From a virus: 29,338 nt of DNA. Numbering within the stretch: the stretch's first letter is position 1; every line of letters begins with the position of its first letter. The notes below the pieces were generated by a model. It was not told the origin of the DNA and ran no database searches. It saw nothing but the letters and a program-made list of their open reading frames with translations. This document shows, piece by piece, positions 15,183 to 23,844 of the stretch. The position numbers and the translations under genes are program-made. The stretch spans positions 1-29,338 of the IMG/VR virus record IMGVR_UViG_3300044629_000232, one strand, 5' to 3'.

Positions 15183-15545
15183 ATGGCGATCACGCTGGGG
15201 AAGGACTGCTCCATCATGCTCGATGGCGGCTACATCTTCAGCGCTCGCAACGTGACGCTGACAGAGTCGGCTCGCACTATCGACGTGAACCCGTACGGCA
15301 GTCGCTACGCAGGCGTCTACAGCACGGGTTACGAGTGCAGCGTGTCCGTTGAGTTGAACGATGCAGCGGATCTCGGCACGGCGTTTGAGCGGATGCACAC
15401 GGGCGGGACGTTCACCGTCAACGGCGGTGCTGGTGGCTTTTCCTTCTTAGCGGTGATGACCGGCATAAGTGAGACAGACCCGATTGATGGCGTGGCGACG
15501 TTCACGCTTGAAGGCCGGATGACTGATCCTAGATTGGCGAGGTAG
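15183..15545 (+). CDS. Tail tube-like protein, paralogue C
   Basis: The 120-aa product starts MAITLGKDCSIMLDGGY and contains ARNVTLTESARTIDVNPYG, a classic first segment of small major tail proteins (strand, then E-x-A-x-x-x-D-V). It ends ISETDPIDGVATFTLEGRMT. It lies directly before the tail assembly chaperone. Of the three paralogues this one looks most like a tube subunit, because the ESAR-x-x-DV segment, a central YECSVSVELND and the DGVATFTLEG end are all present. There are no intergenic bases between it and paralogue B. Confidence 0.68.
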   Translation: MAITLGKDCSIMLDGGYIFSARNVTLTESARTIDVNPYGSRYAGVYSTGYECSVSVELNDAADLGTAFERMHTGGTFTVNGGAGGFSFLAVMTGISETDPIDGVATFTLEGRMTDPRLAR

Positions 15546-15549
15546 TGGG

Positions 15550-16107
15550 ATGCGTGAGTTCCGTGATGACCAAGGCAGGCCGTGGCAGGTGGCGTTGACG
15601 GTGGCGTCGGCGCTGCGTGTCCGTGACAACGTCACGGTCGATGTCGTGGACGAGGAGAGCGGCGAGCGTAAGGCTGTGCCGTTCGACATGGTGGACGCTG
15701 CGAACATCTCGCAGACGTTCCAGGTTCTTCGCAGCCAGTACGCAAAGATCGGCGAGATCCTCTACGCACTGCTGACCAAGCAGGTCGAAACGAAGGGGCT
15801 GTCGAGGGAAGACTTCCTTGACGGTCTGCGGGGCGATTCGCTGGACGCTGCGACAAAGGCGTTGGAGCAGGAACTTGTCGATTTTTTCCCGCAGCGCCTC
15901 CGCAAGATGATCGGGCTGTTGGCCGCCAAGATGGACGAGGTAGCCAACGAGATGCTCGGCAGAGCGGAGGCGGGTCTGAAGAAGGCGACGGTGGAGAGTC
16001 TCGCAGGAGCATCTGGGACGCAGTCTGGGAAGCCGCTGGAATCCTCGGAGTCCATCCAGGCAAGTGGACCGTCAGACAACTCTTCGCCGCTCGTGACAGC
16101 CGCCTAG
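15550..16107 (+). CDS. Tail assembly chaperone, short (G-like) form
   Basis: The 185-aa protein lies between the tail tube genes and the tape measure, the position of lambda G. Its N-terminus (EFRDDQGRPWQVALTVASAL) and YALLTKQVETKGLSREDF resemble chaperones that coat the tape measure before tube assembly. The C-terminal 40 residues are Ser/Gly/Pro-rich and low complexity. At codons 112-113 the frame crosses T TTT TTC, from which a -1 shift gives a longer product. The ATG follows the previous stop by two bases, with GTAGTGGG upstream. The function is inferred from position, size and the frameshift layout. Confidence 0.72.
   Translation: MREFRDDQGRPWQVALTVASALRVRDNVTVDVVDEESGERKAVPFDMVDAANISQTFQVLRSQYAKIGEILYALLTKQVETKGLSREDFLDGLRGDSLDAATKALEQELVDFFPQRLRKMIGLLAAKMDEVANEMLGRAEAGLKKATVESLAGASGTQSGKPLESSESIQASGPSDNSSPLVTAA
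15864..15888 (+). other. Predicted -1 ribosomal frameshift site
   Basis: The heptamer T TTT TTC (15882-15888) is phased correctly for a -1 slip: zero-frame codons are GAT TTT TTC, and both tRNAs re-pair after sliding to TTT TTT. Upstream, GGAG (15864-15867) and AGGA (15869-15872) are Shine-Dalgarno-like. The latter ends nine bases before the heptamer, about the distance of the dnaX stimulator. I could not fold the downstream RNA. The slip leads into a long frame without any start codon of its own. Confidence 0.68.
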
Positions 16108-16289
16108 AACACGAGTGGTGGCACACGGCGAACATCCTGGCACAGCAAGCGAATCTGAACCGAGACAAGAACTCAGCAAAAGCCGACCCAAGGAAGTTCA
16201 ACCCGTACGCGAAAAAGCCGAAGCCGAGACAGGCGACGCCTGATGATCTGAAACGCCTCTTTGGCAAGGACTGGCAGAAACACGTATGA
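15888..16289 (+). CDS. -1 frame extension of the tail chaperone (GT-like)
   Basis: After the slip, 133 codons remain open to TGA at 16287-16289. Reading the codons one by one I find no ATG, GTG or TTG, so the frame is unlikely to be made except by frameshifting. The first 40 residues are a Gly/Asp/Arg/Gln-rich linker. Then comes a conserved-looking part: SIWDAVWEAAGILGVHPGKW, TVRQLFAARDS, EHEWWHTANILAQQANLNRD, FNPYAKKPKP and DDLKRLFGKDW. The Trp-Thr-Ala and Asn-Pro-Tyr segments fit T-domain proteins of tail chaperones. The fused product would be 246 aa. The stop overlaps the tape measure start (ATGA). In lambda such an extension recruits tail tube subunits. Confidence 0.7.
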   Translation, partial: PAAPPQDDRAVGRQDGRGSQRDARQSGGGSEEGDGGESRRSIWDAVWEAAGILGVHPGKWTVRQLFAARDSRLEHEWWHTANILAQQANLNRDKNSAKADPRKFNPYAKKPKPRQATPDDLKRLFGKDWQKHV

Positions 16290-18814
16290 GCGCAGGAGCA
16301 GTCAGAGCCGGCGGCGTGTTTGTCGAGATCGGTGCCGATCCCAGGAAATTCTTTTCGGCGCTGGCTCGGGTCAATAAGTCGCTCGGCAATATGGGCCGCT
16401 CGCTGGCTTCGGGCGGCGGCAAGCTGGCTGCGGCTGGCATTGGCATGGCGGCACCTATCGCCGCTGCCGTGCGTCAGGGTGCAGCGTTTGAATCGACGCT
16501 GTTGAATATTCGGGCGAGCACTGGTGCGACAACGGCGCAGATCGACCAGATCAAAGCATCGTCGATGGCGATGTCGCAGGCTCTCGGCGTCGGGCCGACA
16601 GAAGCCGCACAGGGCATGCTTGAACTGCTGAAGGCTGGCATGTCGCTTGATGCCGTGCTCGGCGGTGCTGGCAAGACGGCAATGGAGTTTGCCAAGGTCG
16701 GCGAGATGGACGTTGCCCAGGCGGCCGTGGTGATGTCGGACGCCATGAACGTGTTCAAGGTGTCGTCAGATGTCGCCGCCAATGCGTTGTCCTCGGCAGC
16801 GGACGCTTCAAGCACGTCGATTGCTCAGATGTCAGAAGCGTTTTCGATGTCGTCTGCGGTTGCCGGGCTGGCGAACCAGAGCATCGAGGATCTGTCGGCA
16901 ACGCTGGCGATCCTCGCCAACAACGGCGTCAAGGGATCGGACGCAGGCACCAGCGTCAAGACGATGCTGATGAGGCTGATGGCACCGGCTGACGATGCCG
17001 TGGGTGCGTTGGATCAACTCGGGCTGTCAGTCGCCTCGTTCCGTGGTGCTGACGGGCAGATGAAGCCGATGGTGGAAATCATCGGCACGCTCGGTCAGGC
17101 AATGGCTGGTCTCGACCAGACGGCGAAGGACGATCTGTTCCGCCGCATCTTTGGCGCAGATGCCATTCGTGCTGCCGCGATCCTTGCCGATGCTGGAGTG
17201 GAAGGCTTTCAGAGCATGCGGGATGCGATGGCATCCGCTCTGCCGGTGGGCGAAAAGTACAAGATGCTCATGTCGGGCCTGGCTGGCTCCGGTGCCAACG
17301 TCCTCGCGGCGTTACAGCGAATGGCTATTGCCATTACGGACGCCGTGGCACCGGCTCTCGCGGGTGCGTTGCCGTTTATCACTGGCTTCATCGACGGGCT
17401 GACGAAGCTGGCGACGGACAACAAAGAATCCATTGTCTTGTTCGCTCAAGTCGCCGCCGCCGCCGTTGGCATCGGTGCCGCAATGGCGACTGTAGGGTAT
17501 GCGTTGCAGGCGTTGAGCGGCTCTATCGGTCTCGTCTTGAAGGGCTTCGGTCTCTTTTCTGCCCTTGCCAGCCCGGTGCTGCTGGTTGCGGCTGGCATCG
17601 GTGCGGCGGTCTTTGCTCTCTATAAGTTCAAAGACCAGATCGGTGCGGCCCTCGGCCCGGTGGCTCCGCTCGTCCAACAGGCGGCAGGAGCCATCGGCGA
17701 GGGTTTCGGTGCAGCAGTGGCCGACGGCATCGTCGTTCTCGGCGATCTCGCCACGACTGCCACGACAACTTTCAACGGCGTCTACGAAGCCGTCGCCGCT
17801 GGTGACTTGTCCGGTGCGATGGACGTCCTCTGGGCTGGTCTCGTCGCTGGCTGGCTGCGTGGCACTGAAGCCCTGATGTCCTACGTTGATCCGTGGGTGG
17901 CAGCGTTTCAGGACGTGTTCACCGACATCGGCTCGGGCATCTACATCGCGTGGGACAAAATCTACACCGACTCGGCGGCGATTCTGAACACGATGGGTGC
18001 ATGGATCATGGGCTTCTTCGACAACATCGCCAATGGAGTCATGGCGACGTTTGACAACCTCGTGGCTGGCATCCAAATCGCATGGACGAGGGTGCAGGGA
18101 TTCATCACGGGTGCTGAAGACACTGAGCAGCGAGTGCAGGCGATCAAGGACGAGAACGCTGCACGGGCAGAGCAGCGGATGCAGGAGCGACCGGGTATTG
18201 AGAGCCGCACGGCTGATGCTGCCAAGGAAAACGATCAAGCCGAGAAAGACCGTCAGGACCGTGCCAAGGCAATCAAGGAAGACGCACAGGCGACGAAGGA
18301 CGGCAGACAGGCTGCGAACCAGCAGCGAGCGGACGCACGGCGTGCTGCGACGCAGGCTGCCGAGGCCAATCTCGCCAACGTCACGGCAGGACAAGACGAA
18401 GGGCGAAAGGATGCGACCACAGCAGCAGAACTGCTGAAGTCGCTTGGCTCGGCATCGTCGCTTGACGAAATCACGAACATCGGCGCGAGCATGGACGCAC
18501 TGCTTCAGCGTGGCAACGTCAGCGGCGAGATGGAATCGAAGCTGCTCGACGCCTACTACGCCGCCTTTTCTCGTGTCAACGTCGCAAGTGCGGCATCGTC
18601 ATCTTCCGAGAAGGCTGCGACGGCTGGGGCTGGTGCCGCCGGCGCTGACGCTGCGATGAGCAAGAGCGAAGTCGCCGGCACATTCTCAAGCGTCAACCTC
18701 GGCGGTATGGGCTTCGGCTCGTCGCTCGCTGAACGCACGGCAAAGGCTGCGGAAGACACTGCCAAGGGTGTCGGTCAGCTGGTGCAGCAGGGCCAAGCAG
18801 GAGTAGCAGCGTAA
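16286..18814 (+). CDS. Tail tape measure protein, TP901 type
   Basis: The 842-aa protein sets tail length and sits inside the tube. The N-terminal part (about 60-350) matches the TP901 core: AAFESTLLNIRASTGATTAQ, ALGVGPTEAAQGMLELLKAG, a LANNGVKGSDAGTSVKTMLM stretch and FRRIFGADAIRAAAILADAG. Three hydrophobic segments follow at about 338-372, 382-412 and 415-449, as expected for the region that inserts into the host membrane. A highly charged coiled coil occupies about 614-700 (EKDRQDRAKAIKEDAQ). At roughly 1.5 angstrom per residue, the length would correspond to a tail near 125 nm, a family rule rather than a measurement. Confidence 0.95.
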   Translation: MSAGAVRAGGVFVEIGADPRKFFSALARVNKSLGNMGRSLASGGGKLAAAGIGMAAPIAAAVRQGAAFESTLLNIRASTGATTAQIDQIKASSMAMSQALGVGPTEAAQGMLELLKAGMSLDAVLGGAGKTAMEFAKVGEMDVAQAAVVMSDAMNVFKVSSDVAANALSSAADASSTSIAQMSEAFSMSSAVAGLANQSIEDLSATLAILANNGVKGSDAGTSVKTMLMRLMAPADDAVGALDQLGLSVASFRGADGQMKPMVEIIGTLGQAMAGLDQTAKDDLFRRIFGADAIRAAAILADAGVEGFQSMRDAMASALPVGEKYKMLMSGLAGSGANVLAALQRMAIAITDAVAPALAGALPFITGFIDGLTKLATDNKESIVLFAQVAAAAVGIGAAMATVGYALQALSGSIGLVLKGFGLFSALASPVLLVAAGIGAAVFALYKFKDQIGAALGPVAPLVQQAAGAIGEGFGAAVADGIVVLGDLATTATTTFNGVYEAVAAGDLSGAMDVLWAGLVAGWLRGTEALMSYVDPWVAAFQDVFTDIGSGIYIAWDKIYTDSAAILNTMGAWIMGFFDNIANGVMATFDNLVAGIQIAWTRVQGFITGAEDTEQRVQAIKDENAARAEQRMQERPGIESRTADAAKENDQAEKDRQDRAKAIKEDAQATKDGRQAANQQRADARRAATQAAEANLANVTAGQDEGRKDATTAAELLKSLGSASSLDEITNIGASMDALLQRGNVSGEMESKLLDAYYAAFSRVNVASAASSSSEKAATAGAGAAGADAAMSKSEVAGTFSSVNLGGMGFGSSLAERTAKAAEDTAKGVGQLVQQGQAGVAA

Positions 18815-19704
18815 TGCCTGATCTAGTCTGGATTGAAGACGGCGACTCACGCCAGGCGACGATTGTCCGTCGTGGCAAGAAGGCAGCGTCAACGATGACA
18901 AAGAGCTACAAGCTCTTTGGCACTGCCAACGACGTCGAGGTACATGCAGCTGTCAACCAGCAGATCAGCACCGTCGGGTACGGCTGGCAGTATCCCGGCG
19001 TGTCAGACGCACAACTGTGGGCTGAGAGTTACTCGATCTCGTTCTTGGGCGACAACGCCTGGCAGGTGACGATCAACTACGAGAAGACAGGTGCCGAGCC
19101 GTCAACACCTGACCCGATGAAGCGGGCAAGGTCGTTTGACACGACCGGCGGCACGCAGCACATCACGCAAGCGTGCTCGGTAGGATCTGGCGGCACGCTT
19201 GACTTTGAGAAGCGGTTCCCGTCATCCGCGACAAACATGAGCGGTGCCATTGGCGTTGACTCCAACGGCGTCAACGGCGTGGATATTGTCGTCCCACAGC
19301 TGCAATGGCAGGAGCAGTACGACGTTCCCAATGCGTACGTGACGGCTGCGTACGTGCGAGGTGTTGCCGGCATCACTGGCACCACGAACAACGCCAGCTT
19401 CCGAGGCTTTGATGCTGGCGAGGTTCTTTTCGTCGGCTGCTCGGGATCGCAAGAGTGGGACAACGAAAAGGGGAGCGGCCCGTGGTCGCTGTCGTTTCGC
19501 TTTGTGGCGTCAAAGAACGTAACCGGGCAGACCATTGGCAGCATCAGCGGTATTGAGAAAAAAGGCCACGAGTACCTGTGGGTGCGGTACGAGGATGCCG
19601 TGTCAAGCAACACGCTGATGAAGCAGCCGAAAGCCGTCTACGTGTCCAAGGTCTACAAAGACTCTGACTTCTCACTCCTTGGGCTTGGCACGGGGTACAC
19701 CTAA
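18814..19704 (+). CDS. Distal tail-like protein, function unassigned
   Basis: The 296-aa product follows the tape measure with a one-base TAATG overlap, where distal tail (Dit-like) proteins usually lie. It is beta-rich with aromatic strands: DLVWIEDGDSRQATIVRR, YGWQYPG, AESYSISFLGDNAWQVTINY, VVPQLQWQEQYDVP, WSLSFRFVASKN, HEYLWVRYEDA. The last element and KAVYVSKVYKDSDF recur in Planctomycetota phages as I remember them. No catalytic motif or membrane segment is seen. The tail tip role is inferred from gene order; I do not recognise a named family. Confidence 0.55.
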   Translation: MPDLVWIEDGDSRQATIVRRGKKAASTMTKSYKLFGTANDVEVHAAVNQQISTVGYGWQYPGVSDAQLWAESYSISFLGDNAWQVTINYEKTGAEPSTPDPMKRARSFDTTGGTQHITQACSVGSGGTLDFEKRFPSSATNMSGAIGVDSNGVNGVDIVVPQLQWQEQYDVPNAYVTAAYVRGVAGITGTTNNASFRGFDAGEVLFVGCSGSQEWDNEKGSGPWSLSFRFVASKNVTGQTIGSISGIEKKGHEYLWVRYEDAVSSNTLMKQPKAVYVSKVYKDSDFSLLGLGTGYT

Positions 19705-20447
19705 TGCCACGCCCCGACGGACGCATCGAGCCAGGCCAGCCGCTACGCGGTGCAATCTCTGCCCGTGCGTGGAATCGAGCGCAGGACGCTGCCGACCTGG
19801 TGCTCGGTGCCAATCCCGGCACGGAAGGCGTGCCCGGCTCGCCGGTGCTGAAGCCGTATACGTGGGTCTACTGCAAGCCGTCTGTGACCGTCGCCCGCTG
19901 GGGCGTGCTGGCGATCACTGGCATGGAGATCACGCCTACGTCGTCGTCAGGAGGTGCTACGGCGTCCTTCGAGGAGATGCCCGTGCTGACGGGTGGCACG
20001 CCGTCTGCAACCACGACGGCCTGGTGCGTGGCGGTCGAGCCGATTGAGTCGGGCAAGATCGGGCGCGTGGCGGTTGGTGGCGTGGTGCAGTGCAAGGTTG
20101 ACGTGACGAGCGCAGACGACAAGTTCGTTGCGTGCAAGGCGTCGGCGGCTGAACTTAAGACGGGCACGACCGGCGAGGGGCTGATTTTGTGGAAGGAATC
20201 AGGCACCGGCACGGGCAAGTGGGCGCTGGTGCGGCTAGCGGCAGGCGGCGCTCAAGGCGTCAAGCGCGGCACGTTCTCGGCACCGTGGAGCAAGGGAAGC
20301 ACGAAGACGGTCACAGATGCCGTGACGAGCGGCACGACATACACCAACGTCAAGAACTACTTCGCCGGGATGACAGGAAGCGGCACCAAGGCTTGCGCCA
20401 TCGCTTACGTTGGCAGCGAGTGGATCCTGATTGCTGCGGAGTGCTGA
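19704..20447 (+). CDS. Distal tail/baseplate protein, function unassigned
   Basis: This 247-aa protein starts one base inside the previous stop (TAATG). It begins RPDGRIEPGQPLRGAISARA, which looks like a conserved virion-docking segment (an arginine-rich stretch with WNRAQDAADLVLGA behind it). It continues with beta-rich parts (TWVYCKPSVTVARWGVLAIT, GRVAVGGVVQCKVDV, GKWALVRLAAGG) and ends AYVGSEWILIAAEC. I see no enzyme motif. Its place between distal tail and the large Cys-rich protein suggests a hub or connector in the tail tip. Confidence 0.55.
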   Translation: MPRPDGRIEPGQPLRGAISARAWNRAQDAADLVLGANPGTEGVPGSPVLKPYTWVYCKPSVTVARWGVLAITGMEITPTSSSGGATASFEEMPVLTGGTPSATTTAWCVAVEPIESGKIGRVAVGGVVQCKVDVTSADDKFVACKASAAELKTGTTGEGLILWKESGTGTGKWALVRLAAGGAQGVKRGTFSAPWSKGSTKTVTDAVTSGTTYTNVKNYFAGMTGSGTKACAIAYVGSEWILIAAEC

Positions 20448-20448
20448 G

Positions 20449-23202
20449 ATGATTGACTCTGCCGAGCCGCTATCGCTTGTCATCTGGGCTGTGTTTGCGT
20501 TTGCGGCAGGGTTGTACCCGCTTGGGTTCATGCTCGGCGCGCCGTGTAGCCCTTGCTGCGGAGGCGACGAAGAGTGGTTTGATTTCAACCGTTGTATTCG
20601 ATTTGTAAACGTCGACACGTCTGCGCCGCGCACTTCGTACAGCACTAGCGAAACTGTGGACACGCCACTGCACGGATACTCTCGCGCTGTGTCGCGGCCT
20701 GAGGATGTCGGCGCTAAACAGGTGGCAACCAAGCTTGTTCTCAATTGCGTCCTTAATATCGCTGACGGCGCGTCGGCGATGAGCGACGGCGAGACTCGCA
20801 CGGCTTCTTATAGCGTGCGATACACGGCTGGCGCAAGCGACCTTGGCGAGGCTGTTAACTGGGCGGTAACGTTGCGTGGCGTGACAATGCCGCTTTCGCC
20901 ACCAGACTCCGTCGAGCCGGTGTATGTTGACCTCGTCAACAACTCCACGACTGCAACCTCGCAGTACTCTGCTGGCAGCACCGCCCTCAGCACGTCTTCG
21001 CCGGTTAGCGTGACTGTGTTTAGCTGCGACGCAGGCGCAGTGTCTCAGTGGCTTGACGGCTCCGCCGTTACACAAAACACGCTCAGAAGCATGCTGTCAG
21101 TGTCGGTGTCAATGAACGGCGACGCTCAATATGGCAACTGGGCTGTCACGGCGTCATTCACGCCAGACGCCAGCGTGTTTCGGTTTCTTCCGCGTTTTAC
21201 CTATTTCCCGCTGCAATACGTCATTAAGCACACGCGAGGAACAAAGCATCGGTATTCAACCTTTCAGGTCTTGGTGCGGCAAGTCAACGTGCCTGATGCG
21301 CTCCCAGAAGGTGGGCTTCCTGCGTTCTTGAACAATCCGTCTCCGTATAGTAACTCTCCATTTACTCGCACGCAGCCAGAGTTCGGAGGTGCTCTCGCAA
21401 CTGCACGTACAGCCGTCATCTACAGCGACAATGCAGTCCTAGATGACATCTATTCTGCCGCAGGTGTTCAGCTTCCAGCAGTGGAAATAGAGCCAACCGG
21501 CGCGCAGTTGAACCACACGGAGTACGCAGTGCAGGCCACTAACGCGCAATATTTGTCGCTTCAGTCGCCAGCAAGCAATGTGATCAGCCGGGGCTGGATC
21601 ATGCGTCCGCGTGATCCAGCTTTTCTTCTCGACTTTCAATTCAACAACTGGATTTACGACACCGAACGTGTTGCTGATTGGCTAAGCGGCGAAGGGACTG
21701 TGCCGTACAACAACGGGCAGCTTGTTGGCCTAATAGATAGCTCTTGGACGATGCAGGTGTCGGACCCCGTCGCCTTCTGCGGCTATCCTCTGTGCACTCC
21801 CACTGTTTTTTTTGGAGGCGCCATGTATGGAGGGATTGTCAGCAATACGATGACAGTGCAGACGGCGAAGTTCCCGAGTACGTATACGTCAACTGACGAG
21901 AAAGGCACTACAACATACACAAATCCATGCTATGGACTTGACGCAGCGCCTGTTGTAACAGCAAGGCTGCTGCCCAGTGGTTGCCAATACAGCGGAAGCT
22001 ACTCGTCATGTGAAAACCCAAGCTCGTTGAACAACGCATGGGTGCGTAATCGCGGACAACCTGTGCGCGTATTTTACTGCGGCGATTTGCTGTGGGCCAT
22101 TGAGCATGGACCATGCAGGAACACCCTGACGATTCCATACCTAAACTGGGGAAACGAAACTTATACCATAGGAGGAAATGACAGCGATCCGTCGCAAAAC
22201 AACCGAAGGTGCCACGTCTCTTTCACCCAAAACGAAGGCGTGTGTATGCCATACGAGGCAACTCTGACGCTGAACCAGCAGTACCAAATAAGATGCTATG
22301 CAGGCGCATCGCTCTACATAGGAGACGCCTTAACAGGGGATATTGTTTGTAGTGCATTTGGCAGCTCCGGTGCCGGATATTCAACTGCATCTGGCGGCTG
22401 CACCAGCCAGGTGTTTTCCGGAGTGATTCCTTTTCAGCAGGCGGCCGGTCGAACGGAGTACGGAGGCATGCTTCCACTGACAATCGTTAGGAAAAGAGAT
22501 AAGTGGTGCGACGAGTGGGCAAATAATGTCGAGCTTTGGTTTTCTACCGGATGCTTCTGTGGTCTTGCCCCCGGGTCATGTGCCGCGACAGTGCCAAGCG
22601 GTTCTCCATTTTTTCCAGTAATCAACGCTAGCGTCGCATTTGGAGCTAGCACGTCTCCGTTGCCTAATACGGCTTCAGTCTCCACTGCAAGCCTTCCGAA
22701 GCAGGGAGGAACCGTAACGCTCACTTATTGCTGTCCAGAGCGACAGGAGACGAGGGTTATCGGGCCGCACTCTGGACGGTATCCTCGATCATTTAACATA
22801 GAGTCGAGCGGCAGCGGGCTTCCTGGCAGTGGAATAACAGCGTACGTCACACAGGCAGGCTACGACGGCGTCGAGTGTCCGTTCACCGTCATGTGGCTAT
22901 CAGGCTCTGTGATAAGTCTGGGAAGCAAATCCCGCGCGTTCGCTGCCACCGGGGAGCCGATTATGGGCCAAATAAACCACAGTGAGCAGCCTGGGTGCCC
23001 GTGGTCGGTTGTGGAGTCGGCGAACTGGATTGTTGCAGAGCAAACGGTAGACGGCCTGCTCAAGGTATCCATTAACGGTAATGTCGCGGCTGTGTATGGG
23101 CCGCGCGACAGCAAGTACACTCACCCATACAGAGAAGCCACGGTCACGATTTCTTCTGGAGGGTCTACTGACACATGGGAAATAGTTCAATTCCAGCCGT
23201 GA
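20449..23202 (+). CDS. Large Cys-rich tail-tip-like protein with BACON-like C-terminus
   Basis: The 917-aa protein has a hydrophobic N-terminal segment (about 8-28, IWAVFAFAAGLYPLGFMLGA) followed by PCSPCC and 23 more cysteines, 26 in all. Its body is beta-rich and Asn/Ser/Tyr/Thr-rich with no catalytic motif I can name. Residues about 844-917 match a BACON-like module: GCPWSVVESANWIVAEQ, then a ATVTISSGG-type strand and the final TWEIVQFQP. BACON domains bind carbohydrate or mucin. I chose ATG 20449, with GGAG about seven bases before it, over the ATG at 20431 that overlaps the previous gene more deeply. Two counted lines are 45-50% GC, well below the head genes. It may be a receptor-binding tail protein or an acquired adhesin. 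Confidence 0.65.
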   Translation: MIDSAEPLSLVIWAVFAFAAGLYPLGFMLGAPCSPCCGGDEEWFDFNRCIRFVNVDTSAPRTSYSTSETVDTPLHGYSRAVSRPEDVGAKQVATKLVLNCVLNIADGASAMSDGETRTASYSVRYTAGASDLGEAVNWAVTLRGVTMPLSPPDSVEPVYVDLVNNSTTATSQYSAGSTALSTSSPVSVTVFSCDAGAVSQWLDGSAVTQNTLRSMLSVSVSMNGDAQYGNWAVTASFTPDASVFRFLPRFTYFPLQYVIKHTRGTKHRYSTFQVLVRQVNVPDALPEGGLPAFLNNPSPYSNSPFTRTQPEFGGALATARTAVIYSDNAVLDDIYSAAGVQLPAVEIEPTGAQLNHTEYAVQATNAQYLSLQSPASNVISRGWIMRPRDPAFLLDFQFNNWIYDTERVADWLSGEGTVPYNNGQLVGLIDSSWTMQVSDPVAFCGYPLCTPTVFFGGAMYGGIVSNTMTVQTAKFPSTYTSTDEKGTTTYTNPCYGLDAAPVVTARLLPSGCQYSGSYSSCENPSSLNNAWVRNRGQPVRVFYCGDLLWAIEHGPCRNTLTIPYLNWGNETYTIGGNDSDPSQNNRRCHVSFTQNEGVCMPYEATLTLNQQYQIRCYAGASLYIGDALTGDIVCSAFGSSGAGYSTASGGCTSQVFSGVIPFQQAAGRTEYGGMLPLTIVRKRDKWCDEWANNVELWFSTGCFCGLAPGSCAATVPSGSPFFPVINASVAFGASTSPLPNTASVSTASLPKQGGTVTLTYCCPERQETRVIGPHSGRYPRSFNIESSGSGLPGSGITAYVTQAGYDGVECPFTVMWLSGSVISLGSKSRAFAATGEPIMGQINHSEQPGCPWSVVESANWIVAEQTVDGLLKVSINGNVAAVYGPRDSKYTHPYREATVTISSGGSTDTWEIVQFQP

Positions 23203-23639
23203 TGTGCGACTTTGATCGGGAGTCGCTTCGCTGTCACAGGTGCGGGTATCTTGCCAAGAGGATGCCGACACACAGGGTGTGCAGAACGATTCCCGAGATG
23301 GCTGAAAAAATCGCATCTGATCAGTCCACCCACCGCATAAAAGTCCCTCCTGCTAATGTCGGAACTGCCGTTGCTGGGTTGCTTTCTGCCGTCGGCGTGA
23401 CCCCTGATCGCGTCAAGAAAGTCATCGGCAAAGACTGCGGATGCGACAAACGAAAGGCCACGCTTGACAAGATCGGAGCGGCCGTCTCGGCAGTGATCGA
23501 GCGTGCGGCTAACGGCGTGCTTAACGCCGTGCTGCCAAGCCCGATAGGCCCAGACGACGTGGCTGCTATCGCCAATTCGTTGCAGGCCAGCCCGTTCACG
23601 AACGCAGGGCTGAAAGACGGGCCGCCGCCTCCCGCTTGA
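23202..23639 (+). CDS. Cys-cluster (zinc-ribbon-like) protein
   Basis: The 145-aa protein begins MCDFDRESLRCHRCGYLAKR with a later HRVC, giving a Cys-x(8)-Cys-x(2)-Cys array that resembles a zinc ribbon. A second Cys pair (GKDCGCDKRKATLDKIG) follows AGLLSAVGVTPDRVKKVI, an order I recall from phage proteins of Planctomycetota. The C-terminal half is Ala-rich and ends in PPPPA. I chose ATG 23202, which overlaps the preceding stop (TGATG); an ATG at 23175 would start inside the Cys-rich protein gene. The function is unknown; nucleic acid or protein binding is a guess. Confidence 0.6.
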   Translation: MCDFDRESLRCHRCGYLAKRMPTHRVCRTIPEMAEKIASDQSTHRIKVPPANVGTAVAGLLSAVGVTPDRVKKVIGKDCGCDKRKATLDKIGAAVSAVIERAANGVLNAVLPSPIGPDDVAAIANSLQASPFTNAGLKDGPPPPA

Positions 23640-23661
23640 CACGCCTGCCACGCTAGGTGGC

Positions 23662-23844
23662 ATGGGACGCGCAAAGCCAAAGCCAGCCGAGGCGGTGATC
23701 TTGCCGCCTGACCTCGACGACGACGACGAGGAGCACGTCGGCGGCGGCATCCCTGACGATGACGGGTGGATACACCTTGAGAAGAAGGAGCCGCCGCGTG
23801 AAGACGAAAAGCCGAAGCGTCGCACTAGCCGACGCCGTAGCTGA
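23662..23844 (+). CDS. Small highly charged protein
   Basis: The 60-aa product has an acidic centre (ILPPDLDDDDEEHVGGGIPD) and a basic tail (EKPKRRTSRRRS). I recognise no domain. It may be a disordered chaperone-like or DNA-associated peptide. GCCAC and GTGGC (23648-23652, 23658-23662) flank GCTAG and form a hairpin reaching the start codon. The gene overlaps the next by 47 bases in another frame, and the next gene's ribosome site lies inside it. Confidence that it is translated is moderate. Confidence 0.5.
   Translation: MGRAKPKPAEAVILPPDLDDDDEEHVGGGIPDDDGWIHLEKKEPPREDEKPKRRTSRRRS

Noticed and set aside
15976-15987. AAG AAG (G AAG AAG) as an alternative frameshift site.
   Set aside because: A -1 slip would pair Lys tRNA with GAA codons; T TTT TTC allows full re-pairing.
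17312-18394. Reverse-strand open frame opposite the tape measure (360 codons).
   Set aside because: No motif and composition of an antisense shadow of a coiled-coil gene.
20431-20448. Upstream ATG adding six residues to the Cys-rich protein.
   Set aside because: It lies inside the preceding gene; ATG 20449 has GGAG at suitable spacing and follows the stop.
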